Shown one piece after another: positions 27,908 through 37,700 of a stretch of 64,000 bases of DNA; the first letter of the stretch is position 1; each line of letters opens with the position of its first letter. The notes beneath the pieces are model-generated. The model was not told the DNA's origin, searched no databases, and worked only from the letters and a program-made list of their open reading frames with translations. Source of the DNA: Verrucomicrobiales bacterium (GTDB taxonomy: Bacteria; Verrucomicrobiota; Verrucomicrobiia; Verrucomicrobiales; DEV007); contig JARGPH010000004.1 in NCBI GenBank assembly GCA_029213065.1, positions 193,419 through 257,418 on the forward strand, read 5' to 3'. Both the position numbers and the translations under genes were made by a program.

Positions 27908-28129
27908 ATGAAAAAAGAACAGCTTAGAGAGAACTGGGACTACATACGTTCTGAATTGAAGAGGAAGTATTCACACCTGTCGGAAGAGGATTTAACTCTC
28001 TCAGAGACCGACTGTGCTGACGAAGCGCTCGCCTGTCTTGCTCAAAAACTGGGGAAAGACAGAGAGGACCTCCGTCAGGAAATCGCTCTTACCTTCGCGG
28101 GAGACGAACAGTCACGGGTCGAGTCATAG
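27908..28129 (+). CDS. CsbD-like small protein
   Basis: This 73-residue protein clearly resembles its divergent neighbour: it starts MKKEQLRENWDYIRSELKRK, continues SHLSEEDLTLSE, and ends with a GKDREDLRQEI helix, so it follows the CsbD layout position by position. The Gly of the EGNW motif is replaced by Glu and two Cys are present mid-protein. The ATG at 27908 follows ACAGGG; the frame stays open upstream but without similarity. A pair of divergent CsbD genes suggests an old local duplication, perhaps with a shared regulatory region. Confidence 0.72.
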   Translation: MKKEQLRENWDYIRSELKRKYSHLSEEDLTLSETDCADEALACLAQKLGKDREDLRQEIALTFAGDEQSRVES

Positions 28130-28154
28130 CGCGTTACCTCGAGAGATGACGCGC

Positions 28155-31100
28155 TCAGGCACTCACCGCAGTTCCTTTCGCAATCCACCCACTCAGCATT
28201 CTTGCGGAAACGAATTCATCGGAAACACAAAACGCACTTCCCGCTTCAAGAACGACCTGGTGCCCGTTGGCCCGGGTCACCTCTATGTGAAGCGGTCGGT
28301 CGCCGGGAAATTGATTCGCCGTGTCCTTAATCATTTCGATGGCAGACAGGGTGTCTCGGACGGCGTCGAGTTGCAAAACGACAGGCGTCGCAAAAGGGGC
28401 ACCGTTTCCATTCGCCCCCGAGGCAGCGCGAGCAGCAGAGGCGGGTGCCCCCTCCATCGCGGAATGATGCTCTACCTGATTTCCACCGCGCATTGAAGAG
28501 GGATCGACAGACATGGGAACCGCATTGGGATCGGGCTTGATCTCCGTGATGTCGTCAGCAGTGAGCCGGTTTGTCTCAGTTCTGGAGTCCTGTTCGATCT
28601 TCGCTTTCAGCTCGATCACGTTTCCTTTGACGAGAATAGGGTTACACTTCTGGTAGACTTCATTCCAGCACATTACCTCGGTGGAGCCGGTGAAATCCTC
28701 AATCAGCAGGATCGCGAACGGCTTCCCCTCCCGCTTCGTGTATTTGACGGTCGCCTCGGAAATGAGACCGGCGTATCGCTGATTCTTCTTCCCGGGCTTC
28801 ATCGCGCCAAGCTCGGAAATCTTGTTATAGTTCCCCTTTTCGATCACGCTCTTATATTCGTCGAGCGGGTGGCCAGTGACGTAGAATCCGAGGAGGTTTT
28901 TCTCGTGAGACAAATACTCGCGCTGATTCCATTCGACGCGATCCTCCTCGATAATGTCCGGGGCTGGTGCGGCGGACATGAGTTCATTCATGTCGAAAAG
29001 AGCTCCCTGTCCGGTGATGCGATCTTTCTGCGCGGCGCTCGAACCGGCGATGATCTGACCGACTTTGGAAAACATATCATCGCGGCGCTCCATCGTGAAG
29101 TCGAAGGCGCCCGCTTTGATCAAGTTCTCGAGAATCTTCCGGTTCACCGACTTGGAATCAAGCCGACTCGCGAAGTCCTCAATCGATTTGAAGAGCCCGT
29201 TTGCCTCGCGCTCTTTGATGGCCACTTCCATCGCAGCTCCACCGACATTCTTGATCGCTGCGAGTCCAAATCGGATCGCTTTGCCGCCGTCAGGTGTCGT
29301 CTCAGGGGCGAACTTGAGCTTACTCCTGTTCACATCCGGAGCGAGAATCTCATGCCCCATACGCTGGCACTCGGCAACGAACACGGAGATTTTCTCGGTG
29401 TTATTGATCTCATTACTGAGAACCGCCGCCATGAATTCAACGGGGTAATTCGCTTTGAGGTAAGCCGTGTGATAACTGATCAACCCGTATGCCGCCGAGT
29501 GGGATTTGTTGAAACCGTATCCCGCAAATTTCTCCAGCAAGTCAAAGATCTCGTTGGCCTGCTTTTCGGGGATGTTGTTCACCCGGTCGCACCCCTCGAC
29601 GAACATTTTCCGCTGCTTCACCATTTCGGAGAGCTTCTTTTTACCCATGGCACGACGGAGCAAATCCGCCTCACCGAGTGAGTAACCGGCGAGAAGGTTG
29701 GCAGCCCGCTGCACCTGCTCCTGGTAGATCAAAATCCCGTAGGTTTCCTCACTCGCCTCCTGCAGGAGCGGATGAAGATAAGTGACCTTCTTTTTCCCGG
29801 TTTTACGGTCGATGAAATCGGGGATGAGGTCCATCGGACCGGGACGATAAAGCGCGATCAACGCAATAATATCCTGAATCCGGTTAACCTGGAACTGACG
29901 ACAGAGCGCCATCATTCCGCCGGATTCCAACTGGAACACTGCGGTCGTTTCCCCCCGGTTGAGCAGGTCAAAGGTCGGCTTGTCGTCGAAACCTTCGTTG
30001 TCGATTTCAAAATCCGGGGTGTGATCGTGGACGAGGTCAACCGCGTCCTGGATCACGGTCAGGGTTTTCAAACCCAGAAAGTCCATCTTCAACATCCCGA
30101 GATCCGTAAGCGGACTCATCGCGAACTGGGTCACAACCTCCCCCTCTTTACCGCGAATAAGAGCGACGTGCTCCATCAACTCGCGATCACCGATCACGAC
30201 ACCCGCCGCGTGAATACCGGTGCCCCGCGTGAGGCCCTCAAGGAAAGTCGAGTACCGCCAAAGCTCGGCGATGGTCGGGTTGTTCTCGATCTCTTCGCGG
30301 AGTTCAGGATTCTTCTTCTTCGCGTCAGCAAGGGTGATTCCGAGTTCACCGGGAATCATTTTCGAAACACGGTCCCCCTCAGTGAAGCTCAAGCCCATGA
30401 CACGCCCGACATCCCGAACCACACTCTTCGCCCCGAGAGTCTGGAAGGTGACAATGTGAGAAACGGCGCGCTCGCCATACTTCCGGCGCACATACTCGAT
30501 CACCTCGGGCCGGCGGGTCTGACAGAAATCGATATCAATATCCGGAGGGGAAACACGCTCCGGATTGAGGAATCGCTCGAAAATGAGCCCGAACCGAATC
30601 GGGCAGAGATCGGTAATCCCCAACACATACGCCACAATTGATCCCGCAGCCGATCCACGACCCGGTCCGACCGGAACCCCGTTGTCCTTCGCCCATTTCA
30701 CGAAATCCCAGGTAATGAGGAAATAGGAGACGAATCCCATTTTCTCCATGATCCCGATTTCATAATCGAGACGGGTCCGGAGCTCCGGGTCGGTCGCAGC
30801 ACGTTCGCCGTAACGCCATTCAAGACCTTCAAAACAGACTTTACGAAAGTAGGCCTCACGCGGACTGCCATCGGGCGATTCGAACTGAGGGTATTTCTCC
30901 GAACTGGTCGAATCGAGATGGATTTCGACATTGCACATCTCCATGTACTCGAGCGTGTTCTTACAGGCTTCCGGAATCTCCTTGAAGAGCTTCCGCATCT
31001 CGTTTGTCGTCTTGAAGTAGACTTCAGGAGAGTACTTCATCCGGTTCTCATCCATGATGAGTGAACCGGTGCCGATGCAGATCATCGCGTCATGGGCATC

Positions 31101-31799
31101 GTGATCGGCCCGGTTGAGAAAGTGCACGTCGTTCGCACCGATAACCTTGAGATCAAATTCTTTGCTGAATTTCAGCATCTGCTTGGTACAAAGCGCCTGC
31201 TCACTGAAGCCGTGGTCATGGATTTCCAGGTAAAAACGATCCTTCCCGAAAATATCGACAAACTCGCCGATGCTTTTACGGGCATTGTCGAGGTCACCGT
31301 TCTGAATGAACTGATTGATTTCCCCGTTGATGCACCCGCTCATGCAGACGATGCCTTCTGAATATTTGGCGAGCGTCTCCTTGTCGATCCGCGGCTTGTA
31401 ATACATCCCCTCGAGGTGACTGATACTCGTGAGCCTCATCAGATTCGCGTAGCCCTCGTTCGTCGCCGCGTGAATCGTGAGATGGGAATTGCGCTTCTTC
31501 TTGGTCCCCCCAACCGCAATCGGATCCGCTTTTTTATCGGTCAAAGCGACACCGGGAGGGGTTAAGTAAGCCTCCATCCCGATGATGGGTTTCACAGAAA
31601 ACTCCTCATCGTTGCTTTGTGTCCGTTTACAGGCCTGAAAAAAGTCAATCGCCCCGAAAATATTGCCGTGATCCGTCATCGCGACGGCAGGCATTTTGCT
31701 GCGCTGGGCTTTTTTGATGAGATCTTTGATCCTCACCGCTCCATCCAAAGTCGAGTATTCAGTATGGAGATGCAGGTGGATAAAGGGATCGGTCGCCAT
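28155..31799 (-). CDS. dnaE: DNA polymerase III alpha subunit
   Basis: This is the 1214-residue catalytic subunit of the replicative polymerase. A PHP domain opens the protein (HLHTEYSTLDGAVRI, MTDHGNIFGAIDFF). The polymerase core follows with GPGRGSAAGSIVAYVLGI and the catalytic aspartates in PDIDIDFCQTRRPEVIEYV, then GIHAAGVVIGD, GPMDLIPDFIDRK and the finger region KKKLSEMVKQRKMFVEG. The helix-hairpin-helix and OB regions (FAILLIEDFTGSTEVMCW) and the tail are present. Length and order fit DnaE1-type enzymes. No other replisome gene is adjacent. Confidence 0.98.
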   Translation of the reverse strand: MATDPFIHLHLHTEYSTLDGAVRIKDLIKKAQRSKMPAVAMTDHGNIFGAIDFFQACKRTQSNDEEFSVKPIIGMEAYLTPPGVALTDKKADPIAVGGTKKKRNSHLTIHAATNEGYANLMRLTSISHLEGMYYKPRIDKETLAKYSEGIVCMSGCINGEINQFIQNGDLDNARKSIGEFVDIFGKDRFYLEIHDHGFSEQALCTKQMLKFSKEFDLKVIGANDVHFLNRADHDAHDAMICIGTGSLIMDENRMKYSPEVYFKTTNEMRKLFKEIPEACKNTLEYMEMCNVEIHLDSTSSEKYPQFESPDGSPREAYFRKVCFEGLEWRYGERAATDPELRTRLDYEIGIMEKMGFVSYFLITWDFVKWAKDNGVPVGPGRGSAAGSIVAYVLGITDLCPIRFGLIFERFLNPERVSPPDIDIDFCQTRRPEVIEYVRRKYGERAVSHIVTFQTLGAKSVVRDVGRVMGLSFTEGDRVSKMIPGELGITLADAKKKNPELREEIENNPTIAELWRYSTFLEGLTRGTGIHAAGVVIGDRELMEHVALIRGKEGEVVTQFAMSPLTDLGMLKMDFLGLKTLTVIQDAVDLVHDHTPDFEIDNEGFDDKPTFDLLNRGETTAVFQLESGGMMALCRQFQVNRIQDIIALIALYRPGPMDLIPDFIDRKTGKKKVTYLHPLLQEASEETYGILIYQEQVQRAANLLAGYSLGEADLLRRAMGKKKLSEMVKQRKMFVEGCDRVNNIPEKQANEIFDLLEKFAGYGFNKSHSAAYGLISYHTAYLKANYPVEFMAAVLSNEINNTEKISVFVAECQRMGHEILAPDVNRSKLKFAPETTPDGGKAIRFGLAAIKNVGGAAMEVAIKEREANGLFKSIEDFASRLDSKSVNRKILENLIKAGAFDFTMERRDDMFSKVGQIIAGSSAAQKDRITGQGALFDMNELMSAAPAPDIIEEDRVEWNQREYLSHEKNLLGFYVTGHPLDEYKSVIEKGNYNKISELGAMKPGKKNQRYAGLISEATVKYTKREGKPFAILLIEDFTGSTEVMCWNEVYQKCNPILVKGNVIELKAKIEQDSRTETNRLTADDITEIKPDPNAVPMSVDPSSMRGGNQVEHHSAMEGAPASAARAASGANGNGAPFATPVVLQLDAVRDTLSAIEMIKDTANQFPGDRPLHIEVTRANGHQVVLEAGSAFCVSDEFVSARMLSGWIAKGTAVSA

Positions 31800-31939
31800 G
31801 GCAGAAAAACGGAGTCGGAAAGAGGGGTCCCCATCATAAAGAATGCCCGAATCGGAGCAAGGGCGATGTAGGGAAAAATTCGCATTTCCCCCTGCTTATC
31901 GCACGACCGCCCCCCGGATCCCCCTTACGAAAAGCCTTC

Positions 31940-31968
31940 TTGATTATTTAATATATATTAACTATATT
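31940..31968 (+). promoter_or_regulatory. Sigma70-like promoter of the Ser/Thr kinase gene
   Basis: TTGATT (31940-31945) and TATATT (31963-31968) are spaced by exactly 17 bases within an unusually AT-rich island in the dnaE/kinase divergent gap. The ATG of the kinase follows 46 bases later. Confidence 0.6.
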
Positions 31969-32014
31969 TACTCAACCTTCCTGTTTGTGACTTTTTTGGT
32001 ATTTCAGTGAATCT

Positions 32015-32995
32015 ATGACCCGGTATGAAATAGGAGAGCGAATAGGAAGAGGTGGGATATGCGCCGTCTTCCGCGCTTTCGACAACCACTTGCAGCGGGA
32101 GGTAGCTGTGAAACGACTGCTGCCACTGGAAAAAACCCTGCTCGAGGAACCCGATGAAGGAATTCTCAGTCGCGAAGTGCTCGTGCTGGCGAGACTTCAA
32201 CATCCCAATGTAGTCACCGTCTACGAATTTGACGAAGACGAGAATGGTCCGTTTGCAGTGCTTGAGCTTATCGAGGGAGAATCACTGAGAAAGGTGATCG
32301 ATGACGGAGCACTCAGTTACTCTGACTTCGTTGAAATCGCCGGGCAAATCATCGATCCGCTCATCTCGGCGATGGAGTTGAATTTACTGCACCGCGATAT
32401 CAAACCGGAGAACATCATGCTCTCACAGCTTCGCTCCGGCAGAATTCAGGTGAAAATCCTCGATTTTGGCCTCGCCAAGATCACCTGCAAACCGAGGGTC
32501 CAAACCGTCGACCTTTCCGGATCATTTCTCGGATCAGTCAGCTACGCGGCACCCGAACAGTTTGAACACGGACTCCTAGATCAACGCACCGACCTCTACT
32601 CGCTCGGCTGTGTCTTCTACTATGCACTGACGCAAAATTCGCCCTTCAAGGGCAGAAATTGTGCCGAGACGATGAACAACCATCTCTCACATCGCGTTAA
32701 GCCGCTGCAGACATTCAGACCCGACCTGCCTCGGTCGATCTGTGATTTCGTGATGATGCTGATTGAGCGCGATCCGGCAGACAGACCCGAAGACGCACTC
32801 GAAGCTTACGGTCTCCTTCGCCGGGCCGTTGCGCTCAGTAAAACACCGAACGGGAGACTGAAACGGACCCGGTCCCCTCAAAGCAACGGAAGTAAACAGG
32901 CGCACCACACTCTCATCGCGACTCAGGACCAGACTCCCGCTGAGGAATCCCGCCACGAGGAAGCCGCGACCATGGTCGCAGCAGCGGGATACTGA
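32015..32995 (+). CDS. Hanks-type Ser/Thr protein kinase, soluble
   Basis: This 326-residue kinase has all active-site landmarks: glycine loop IGRGGICAVFRAF (10-22), AVKRL with the ATP-binding Lys (about 34), catalytic loop LLHRDIKPENIML (about 125), metal-binding DFGLAK (about 150), and SYAAPEQFE (about 175). The domain ends near residue 275; a Ser/Thr- and Lys-rich tail follows with no membrane helix, so unlike PknB it appears cytosolic and without a sensor domain. It stands alone, convergent with the esterase gene. Targets are unknown. Confidence 0.93.
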   Translation: MTRYEIGERIGRGGICAVFRAFDNHLQREVAVKRLLPLEKTLLEEPDEGILSREVLVLARLQHPNVVTVYEFDEDENGPFAVLELIEGESLRKVIDDGALSYSDFVEIAGQIIDPLISAMELNLLHRDIKPENIMLSQLRSGRIQVKILDFGLAKITCKPRVQTVDLSGSFLGSVSYAAPEQFEHGLLDQRTDLYSLGCVFYYALTQNSPFKGRNCAETMNNHLSHRVKPLQTFRPDLPRSICDFVMMLIERDPADRPEDALEAYGLLRRAVALSKTPNGRLKRTRSPQSNGSKQAHHTLIATQDQTPAEESRHEEAATMVAAAGY

Positions 32996-33038
32996 GCGAT
33001 CCGGAAAAAGCGACCGGAAACCCACCTCAGCTAAGGGA

Positions 33039-34094
33039 TCACTCCTTCAATTTCGCGATCAGGAAATCTTCGAGGGAGCCGTAGGGGTCATTTTCAGGGA
33101 TCACATCGGGAGCGGTGACGAGGCATTCGAGTCCCAGCTCGGTCATTTTCTCCTGCAGTTTGAGCCCGAGCTTCACGTGGTGAACCCAGACGCTCGAACT
33201 CGTTTCAAGAGTCACCTCGCTATTGGGACGGCTGTAGAACATGTAAGCAGGCACATCATCTTTCGTGAGATGATTAATCGGTGAGGCATCGATCATAAGC
33301 TTTTTCACCCGATCGCTTTCCCAATCAGCCTCATCCCCGACATCGTAAAAGATTGGTAAAGCGGGACCGGAAACCAATTCTGGAAGGCCAAACCATTCGC
33401 GGAAATCGTTCAGGTCATAAGTGGATTGACCATTCATCGTCCCGGCCGCGACGATGCGGGTCGACTGGCGGGAAACCGGGTCATCACTCTCAGGATCGGC
33501 GAGATCTTCGTGAAAACCGAGCCAGAGAGAGATCCCGGCCCCGGCTGACCCGCCATAGCAGGCCACTTTCTCCGGATCCAGGTTCCACTCAGCGGCGCGG
33601 CTGCGGACTGTCTGCAAGCCGCGGGCGGCGTCTTCCATCATAATGGGGTACGGACCGACATCGGAAAGCCGGTAGTTCATCGCTACAAAGGAAATCCCCG
33701 CCTCGAGGTACTTTTTTACCACGGTCGGTGGGAGAGCGGTTTTATCACCCGAGCGAAAGCCGCCGCCATGGATGAAAACAACGAACGGGGTTGGCTCTGT
33801 GGCATCAGGAACGAGCCAGAGGTCGAAAGCCTGTTTCTCGTGCTCCCCGTAGGATACATCGGCGTGAGTTGGCTCAATGCCCTCCCTCTGTCTCCCTTTT
33901 GATTTCTCAGCGCCTTCCCGACGTGCCCGGAAGAACGCAACCGCTTCCTCCCTTGTTAAGGTTCCGTCTTGGTTCGTGTCGCTCTCCGGAAAACGTTTCA
34001 GCGCTGCGGCAAGGCGATCTCCGGGTTCGGATTCTTCGGTGATTCCGAGATTACAAACGAAGAGCACGGCAAGAGATAAAAAGATCGATTTCAT
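33039..34094 (-). CDS. Secreted alpha/beta hydrolase with EF-hand
   Basis: The signal peptide (MKSIFLSLAVLFVCNLGIT) is followed by an EF-hand-like calcium loop (DTNQDGTLTREEA, about 39-51) and a lipase/esterase domain. The oxyanion motif is VVFIHGGGFRSGDKT (about 106) and the nucleophile elbow CYGGSAGAGISLW (about 159, GxSxG). A late SRPNSEVTLE segment leads to the C-terminal VWVHHVKLG, which holds the likely catalytic His. The BD-FAE/esterase type is common in Verrucomicrobiota. A single EF-hand fused to a hydrolase is typical of secreted calcium-binding proteins in this group; substrate unknown. Confidence 0.85.
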   Translation of the reverse strand: MKSIFLSLAVLFVCNLGITEESEPGDRLAAALKRFPESDTNQDGTLTREEAVAFFRARREGAEKSKGRQREGIEPTHADVSYGEHEKQAFDLWLVPDATEPTPFVVFIHGGGFRSGDKTALPPTVVKKYLEAGISFVAMNYRLSDVGPYPIMMEDAARGLQTVRSRAAEWNLDPEKVACYGGSAGAGISLWLGFHEDLADPESDDPVSRQSTRIVAAGTMNGQSTYDLNDFREWFGLPELVSGPALPIFYDVGDEADWESDRVKKLMIDASPINHLTKDDVPAYMFYSRPNSEVTLETSSSVWVHHVKLGLKLQEKMTELGLECLVTAPDVIPENDPYGSLEDFLIAKLKE

Positions 34095-34224
34095 AGAATA
34101 GGATTGGCCTGGACTCCTCCTGAAACCCTTCCAATGCCATATAGTCTCAAGAATTCTTTACGAGAGCCTATATCGAAAGCCTCTAACAGGCGTGTGTAGC
34201 GAGTGCTGAAGCAACTGCGTCCGG

Positions 34225-35028
34225 TTACTCATTTTCGGTAAACGAGTAACGATAGACTCCGGTATAAGCCGGAACCGTGATCGCCCCGTCCTCCTCTTCA
34301 ATGAGGCGATTCACGGCGGTTTTGAGCTTCTCCTTTTTCAAGGTTTTGCCGTTTCCACGATCGATCACACAGAGAAAATCATCCTCAGCGGTAAACCCGT
34401 AGTGGGTCAAAATGTGATTCTCGCGGACAATGAAATTCCCATGAGCGACGCCGGAGTCACTCTTCCAGAGCTGCTTTTCCTCCTCGATCGAGAATGCATA
34501 AAGTCGCGCATTTTGCTTTTCACCGATATTGCCCTCAACCACGGAATAATACAGGACACCATCTCTGATCACGCAGAATGAGATATCCCCGCTTCCATAC
34601 GCAGTGAATTCAAACGGATTATGACGGTTTTGATCAACCACAGAGACAACGCGGGTTTCGTAATGATCACTCCCGTAATACCCGAATAAATACCTGCCCG
34701 AACTGGTGACATCGGTGATTGGAAATTCATCTTCGCCCCCGATGACGATGCTCTTTTCGAAGAACGGCGGCAACTCACCCGACCAAACGGCTCCGGGTTT
34801 ATAGGAGGAAAACAAAACGCCGCTCTTTTCTTTTTCCTCTGCAACGGATCCCGACGAATCGAAACTTAATTGCTTGATCGTGAACCCTTTACTCATCGCC
34901 GGCGATTTCGAAGTCGAAGGCTCCTGCGTGATCGCAATTTGAAGCGGTTCACTGCTTTCCTGAGCGGATATCGCCAGAGGAAATCCAGCGAGAAGCGAAA
35001 GAGAAATTGAATAAAGTGATTTGAGCAT
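34225..35028 (-). CDS. Hypothetical secreted protein, beta-propeller-like
   Basis: No family was recognised in this 267-residue protein. A signal peptide (MLKSLYSISLSLLAGFPLAISAQ) is clear. The mature part is rich in beta strands with repeated YLFGYYG, VLYYSVVEG, LYAFSIEEEKQLWKSDSG and LCVIDRGNGKTLKKEKL segments. These resemble PQQ-like (quinoprotein-type) propeller blades, though too few blades are present for a complete propeller. It lies between two hydrolase genes. Confidence 0.65.
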   Translation of the reverse strand: MLKSLYSISLSLLAGFPLAISAQESSEPLQIAITQEPSTSKSPAMSKGFTIKQLSFDSSGSVAEEKEKSGVLFSSYKPGAVWSGELPPFFEKSIVIGGEDEFPITDVTSSGRYLFGYYGSDHYETRVVSVVDQNRHNPFEFTAYGSGDISFCVIRDGVLYYSVVEGNIGEKQNARLYAFSIEEEKQLWKSDSGVAHGNFIVRENHILTHYGFTAEDDFLCVIDRGNGKTLKKEKLKTAVNRLIEEEDGAITVPAYTGVYRYSFTENE

Positions 35029-35114
35029 GGCTGTTTATTTGGGATGGTGGCCGCATCAGTGAACGAAACCAATACGGCATACGAATCAGGAAAAAGGCAA
35101 TTCAGTTTCTTTTC

Positions 35115-36080
35115 TTGACGATTGCAGTGCTCGTTTCAATCACATTTTTGACCAGCTGCGTTACTCACTGCCCTAAAGATTCGATCGCAACACCGGCGCA
35201 GGGGAAATTCGAACGCTTCACGGTAACCTTGCCCGGAAAAACCGAAACAGACGCTGTCTGGAGAACCCGTTCCCCCGGAAAACCAGTTGTGCTGCTTCAT
35301 GCCATCAACGGGATCAGCCCCGCCCTGCTTGAGTTTGCGCTCGAAATGGAAACATGGGGCTACCGGGTTTATCTCCCGAGTCTTTACGGCGATTCCATTG
35401 GAGGAGAGTCTCCTTTCGGGTATGACATGGCGCTTGAGGCACTCGCTTTCCTGAAAAAAGACGAGCGGTGGAATCTTCACGAACGAGGCGACGCCGGCCC
35501 CATCCTCGCGGAAACACTCGCCTGGACCCGCTGGGTGAAAGATAAAGAGGGGGGAAAACCGCTCACCGTAATCGGGAATTGTCTCACCGGGAACTTCCCC
35601 CTCGCCGTTCTCGCAGAACCGGGCGTTGAACTCGCGATCCTCGCGCAGCCGGCCCTGCCGGTGAAAAACTATCCGGAAATCCTCTTTCGCCTGCCTCAAC
35701 CCGGGCAACAGCAACGGGCCCTCGGGATCCCCGGGGAGACGATGAAGCAGCTCGCAGCCGCAATGCACCGGGATCCCAAGAAACGAATCGTTGGCTTTCA
35801 CTATGTTCACGATCCCCTCGCACCGATCGCAAAATACGATGCCCTTCACGATTTTCTCGACGATTTCCAACTCGCGGACCGGTTCGAAGCAGTGGTTCTG
35901 AAGCGCCCCGGAAGCCGTTACCCGAATTCACGAGAAAGCTGGGTCACCGCCTCGGATACTCAGGAGCCATTGAAGTTGCTGACACCCCACTCCACAATCG
36001 TGAATCCCGAATCCACTGCCGACCGCAGCTGGTTTCGCTCAGAATTGCGTCGTCATCTCTCCTTGAACGAGGGTGAATAG
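35115..36080 (+). CDS. Lipoprotein of the dienelactone hydrolase-like family
   Basis: This 321-residue protein starts with a TTG that begins a lipoprotein signal (TIAVLVSITFLTSC, lipid-attachment Cys at residue 15). No better ATG or GTG exists in frame, so the start is uncertain. The hydrolase domain shows VVLLHAINGISP and the nucleophile segment VIGNCLTGNFPLAVL, where Cys occupies the nucleophile site, as in dienelactone hydrolases. The later FHYVHDPLAPIAKYD region is likely to provide the Asp. An outer-membrane or periplasmic location is inferred from the lipobox; substrate unknown. Confidence 0.78.
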   Translation: MTIAVLVSITFLTSCVTHCPKDSIATPAQGKFERFTVTLPGKTETDAVWRTRSPGKPVVLLHAINGISPALLEFALEMETWGYRVYLPSLYGDSIGGESPFGYDMALEALAFLKKDERWNLHERGDAGPILAETLAWTRWVKDKEGGKPLTVIGNCLTGNFPLAVLAEPGVELAILAQPALPVKNYPEILFRLPQPGQQQRALGIPGETMKQLAAAMHRDPKKRIVGFHYVHDPLAPIAKYDALHDFLDDFQLADRFEAVVLKRPGSRYPNSRESWVTASDTQEPLKLLTPHSTIVNPESTADRSWFRSELRRHLSLNEGE

Positions 36081-36222
36081 AGTTCGTTTTTCCGATGAGG
36101 AACCCTCCCCGGAGCGCTGAAAGCACGCGGTTTCAGTAAATCTGTTTGACCAAACGCCCGATTGCGCCTATCTGTCCCACCCGAATTTTCGGGAATTTTT
36201 AATTTCTACAAAAGCCACGACC

Positions 36223-36432
36223 ATGCGCAAACGGAGAACTACCCAGAAGACCCCTTTGACTCGCCCACGTAAGAGCGGAGCACCTAAAAATCGCCGCCGC
36301 CTTGAGCAGCGCAGACGTCTCGTTGCACTTGGGATGGATGAGAGCGCAGTTGAGAAGCTCACTTCCCGTGAGATCCTCACACTTCTCAAGCATCCTGTTA
36401 AGGTGGCTAAAGCACACGGAGCTCAGTCCTAA
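36223..36432 (+). CDS. Small very basic protein
   Basis: I do not recognise this 69-residue protein. The N-terminal 33 residues are packed with Arg and Lys (MRKRRTTQKTPLTRPRKSG, then KNRRRLEQRRRL). A short acidic helical part (MDESAVEKLTSREILTLLKH) follows. The composition suggests nucleic-acid or ribosome binding; this is inference. A clear terminator follows 57 bases after the stop, which supports a real, separately transcribed gene. Confidence 0.7.
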   Translation: MRKRRTTQKTPLTRPRKSGAPKNRRRLEQRRRLVALGMDESAVEKLTSREILTLLKHPVKVAKAHGAQS

Positions 36433-36489
36433 CGGGCTGATTTCGAAGTCATAACGGGATTTGCCGAAATGGCAGATCCTTTTTCAAAT

Positions 36490-36519
36490 GCCCGGTTGAT
36501 TCGTTCTCCGGGCTTTTTT
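36490..36519 (+). terminator. Rho-independent terminator of the small basic protein gene
   Basis: GCCCGG (36490-36495) and CCGGGC (36508-36513) enclose a 12-base loop and are followed directly by six T. Confidence 0.85.
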
Positions 36520-36593
36520 GTGTCTTCGCGGGTATAAAAATGCGATTATCCAAAAGATTGCGTGTTTCGCTTGTGAGTCTATGATCAATCAAG

Positions 36594-37700
36594 ATGCGAT
36601 CGATAGCTTTCACAGCTCCCTGCGTCGTTTTGGCGATCACAATGTGGTACGTCGGTGCGCAAAGCAAACCTGATCCAAATCCGGTGGTGGGAAATCCTGC
36701 GACTTCTCCAGTGTCAGTCGTCCTCATCAGCATTGATGGCCTTCGCCCCGACGCGGTGACCAAACTCGGGGCGAACACTCTCCCCCATTTTTTCCGCCTC
36801 CGTCGCGAGGGAGCCTTCACGGACAACGCCCGCTCAGCGCGAGACTACACGATCACCTTGCCGAATCACACCGGAATGATCACGGGACGCCTCGTTACCG
36901 GCCCGGAAGGTCACAACTGGACGATCAATCGTGACACCGAGTTCCCTCCCGATATCACACTCCACAAACAGAAAGGGAGCTACCTCGACAGCGTCTTCGC
37001 CGGAGCCCACGATTATGGATTTCGAACCGCCTTGTATGCGAGCAAATCAAAGTTCTCCCTTTTCGATGTGAGCTACAACGAATCGAACGGTGCCCCCGAT
37101 GTGATCGGGGCCGACAACGGGAAAGACAAAATCGATGTCTTCCAATTCAAAAACAGATCCGAGAACGTCGTCGATCAGCTTGAGCGGGCCATGAAAAGGG
37201 ACGTCTATGATTTTGTGATGCTCCATATTCGAAACCCGGATACTGCGGGACACGTTTTCAAATGGAACACAGAGATCCCGTCTCCCTACATGGCGTCGGT
37301 TCGGAAAGTGGACGAATTGCTCGGTGACGTCTTTGAGCAGATCGAATCCAATGCAACCTGGAGGGGAAGAACCTACCTCGTCGTAACCGCTGACCACGGA
37401 GGTGCCACCGGGGAAAAGCAGCACAAAACGATTCAGAACCCGGAAAACTACACGATCCCTTTTTACGTATGGGGCCCCGGCATTCCAGCGGGAGCTGATC
37501 TCTACGCGCTCAACCCGGAAACGAGGAAAGATCCCGGGAGTCTGAATCCGGAACTCCACGAAGGTATCCCTCCGATTCGCAATGCCGGAGCAGGCAACCT
37601 GTGTCTTGATCTCCTCGGGGTGCCGGCGATCCCGGGATCAACCGTGAATTCCAGACAGGACCTGAATGTTTGGCCGCCCATCCAACAGGAATCACAATGA
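36594..37700 (+). CDS. Secreted nucleotide pyrophosphatase/phosphodiesterase-like protein
   Basis: This 368-residue protein belongs to the alkaline phosphatase superfamily (type I phosphodiesterase/NPP). After an N-terminal signal (MRSIAFTAPCVVLAITMWYVG) come VVLISIDGLRPDAV with the first metal ligand Asp (about 46), and TLPNHTGMITGR with the Thr nucleophile (about 88). VTADHGGATGEKQH provides further metal ligands near 265, and the last His is near 355. Such enzymes cleave phosphodiester or pyrophosphate bonds of nucleotides or related esters outside the cytosol. Its stop overlaps the following gene (ATGA). Confidence 0.88.
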   Translation: MRSIAFTAPCVVLAITMWYVGAQSKPDPNPVVGNPATSPVSVVLISIDGLRPDAVTKLGANTLPHFFRLRREGAFTDNARSARDYTITLPNHTGMITGRLVTGPEGHNWTINRDTEFPPDITLHKQKGSYLDSVFAGAHDYGFRTALYASKSKFSLFDVSYNESNGAPDVIGADNGKDKIDVFQFKNRSENVVDQLERAMKRDVYDFVMLHIRNPDTAGHVFKWNTEIPSPYMASVRKVDELLGDVFEQIESNATWRGRTYLVVTADHGGATGEKQHKTIQNPENYTIPFYVWGPGIPAGADLYALNPETRKDPGSLNPELHEGIPPIRNAGAGNLCLDLLGVPAIPGSTVNSRQDLNVWPPIQQESQ

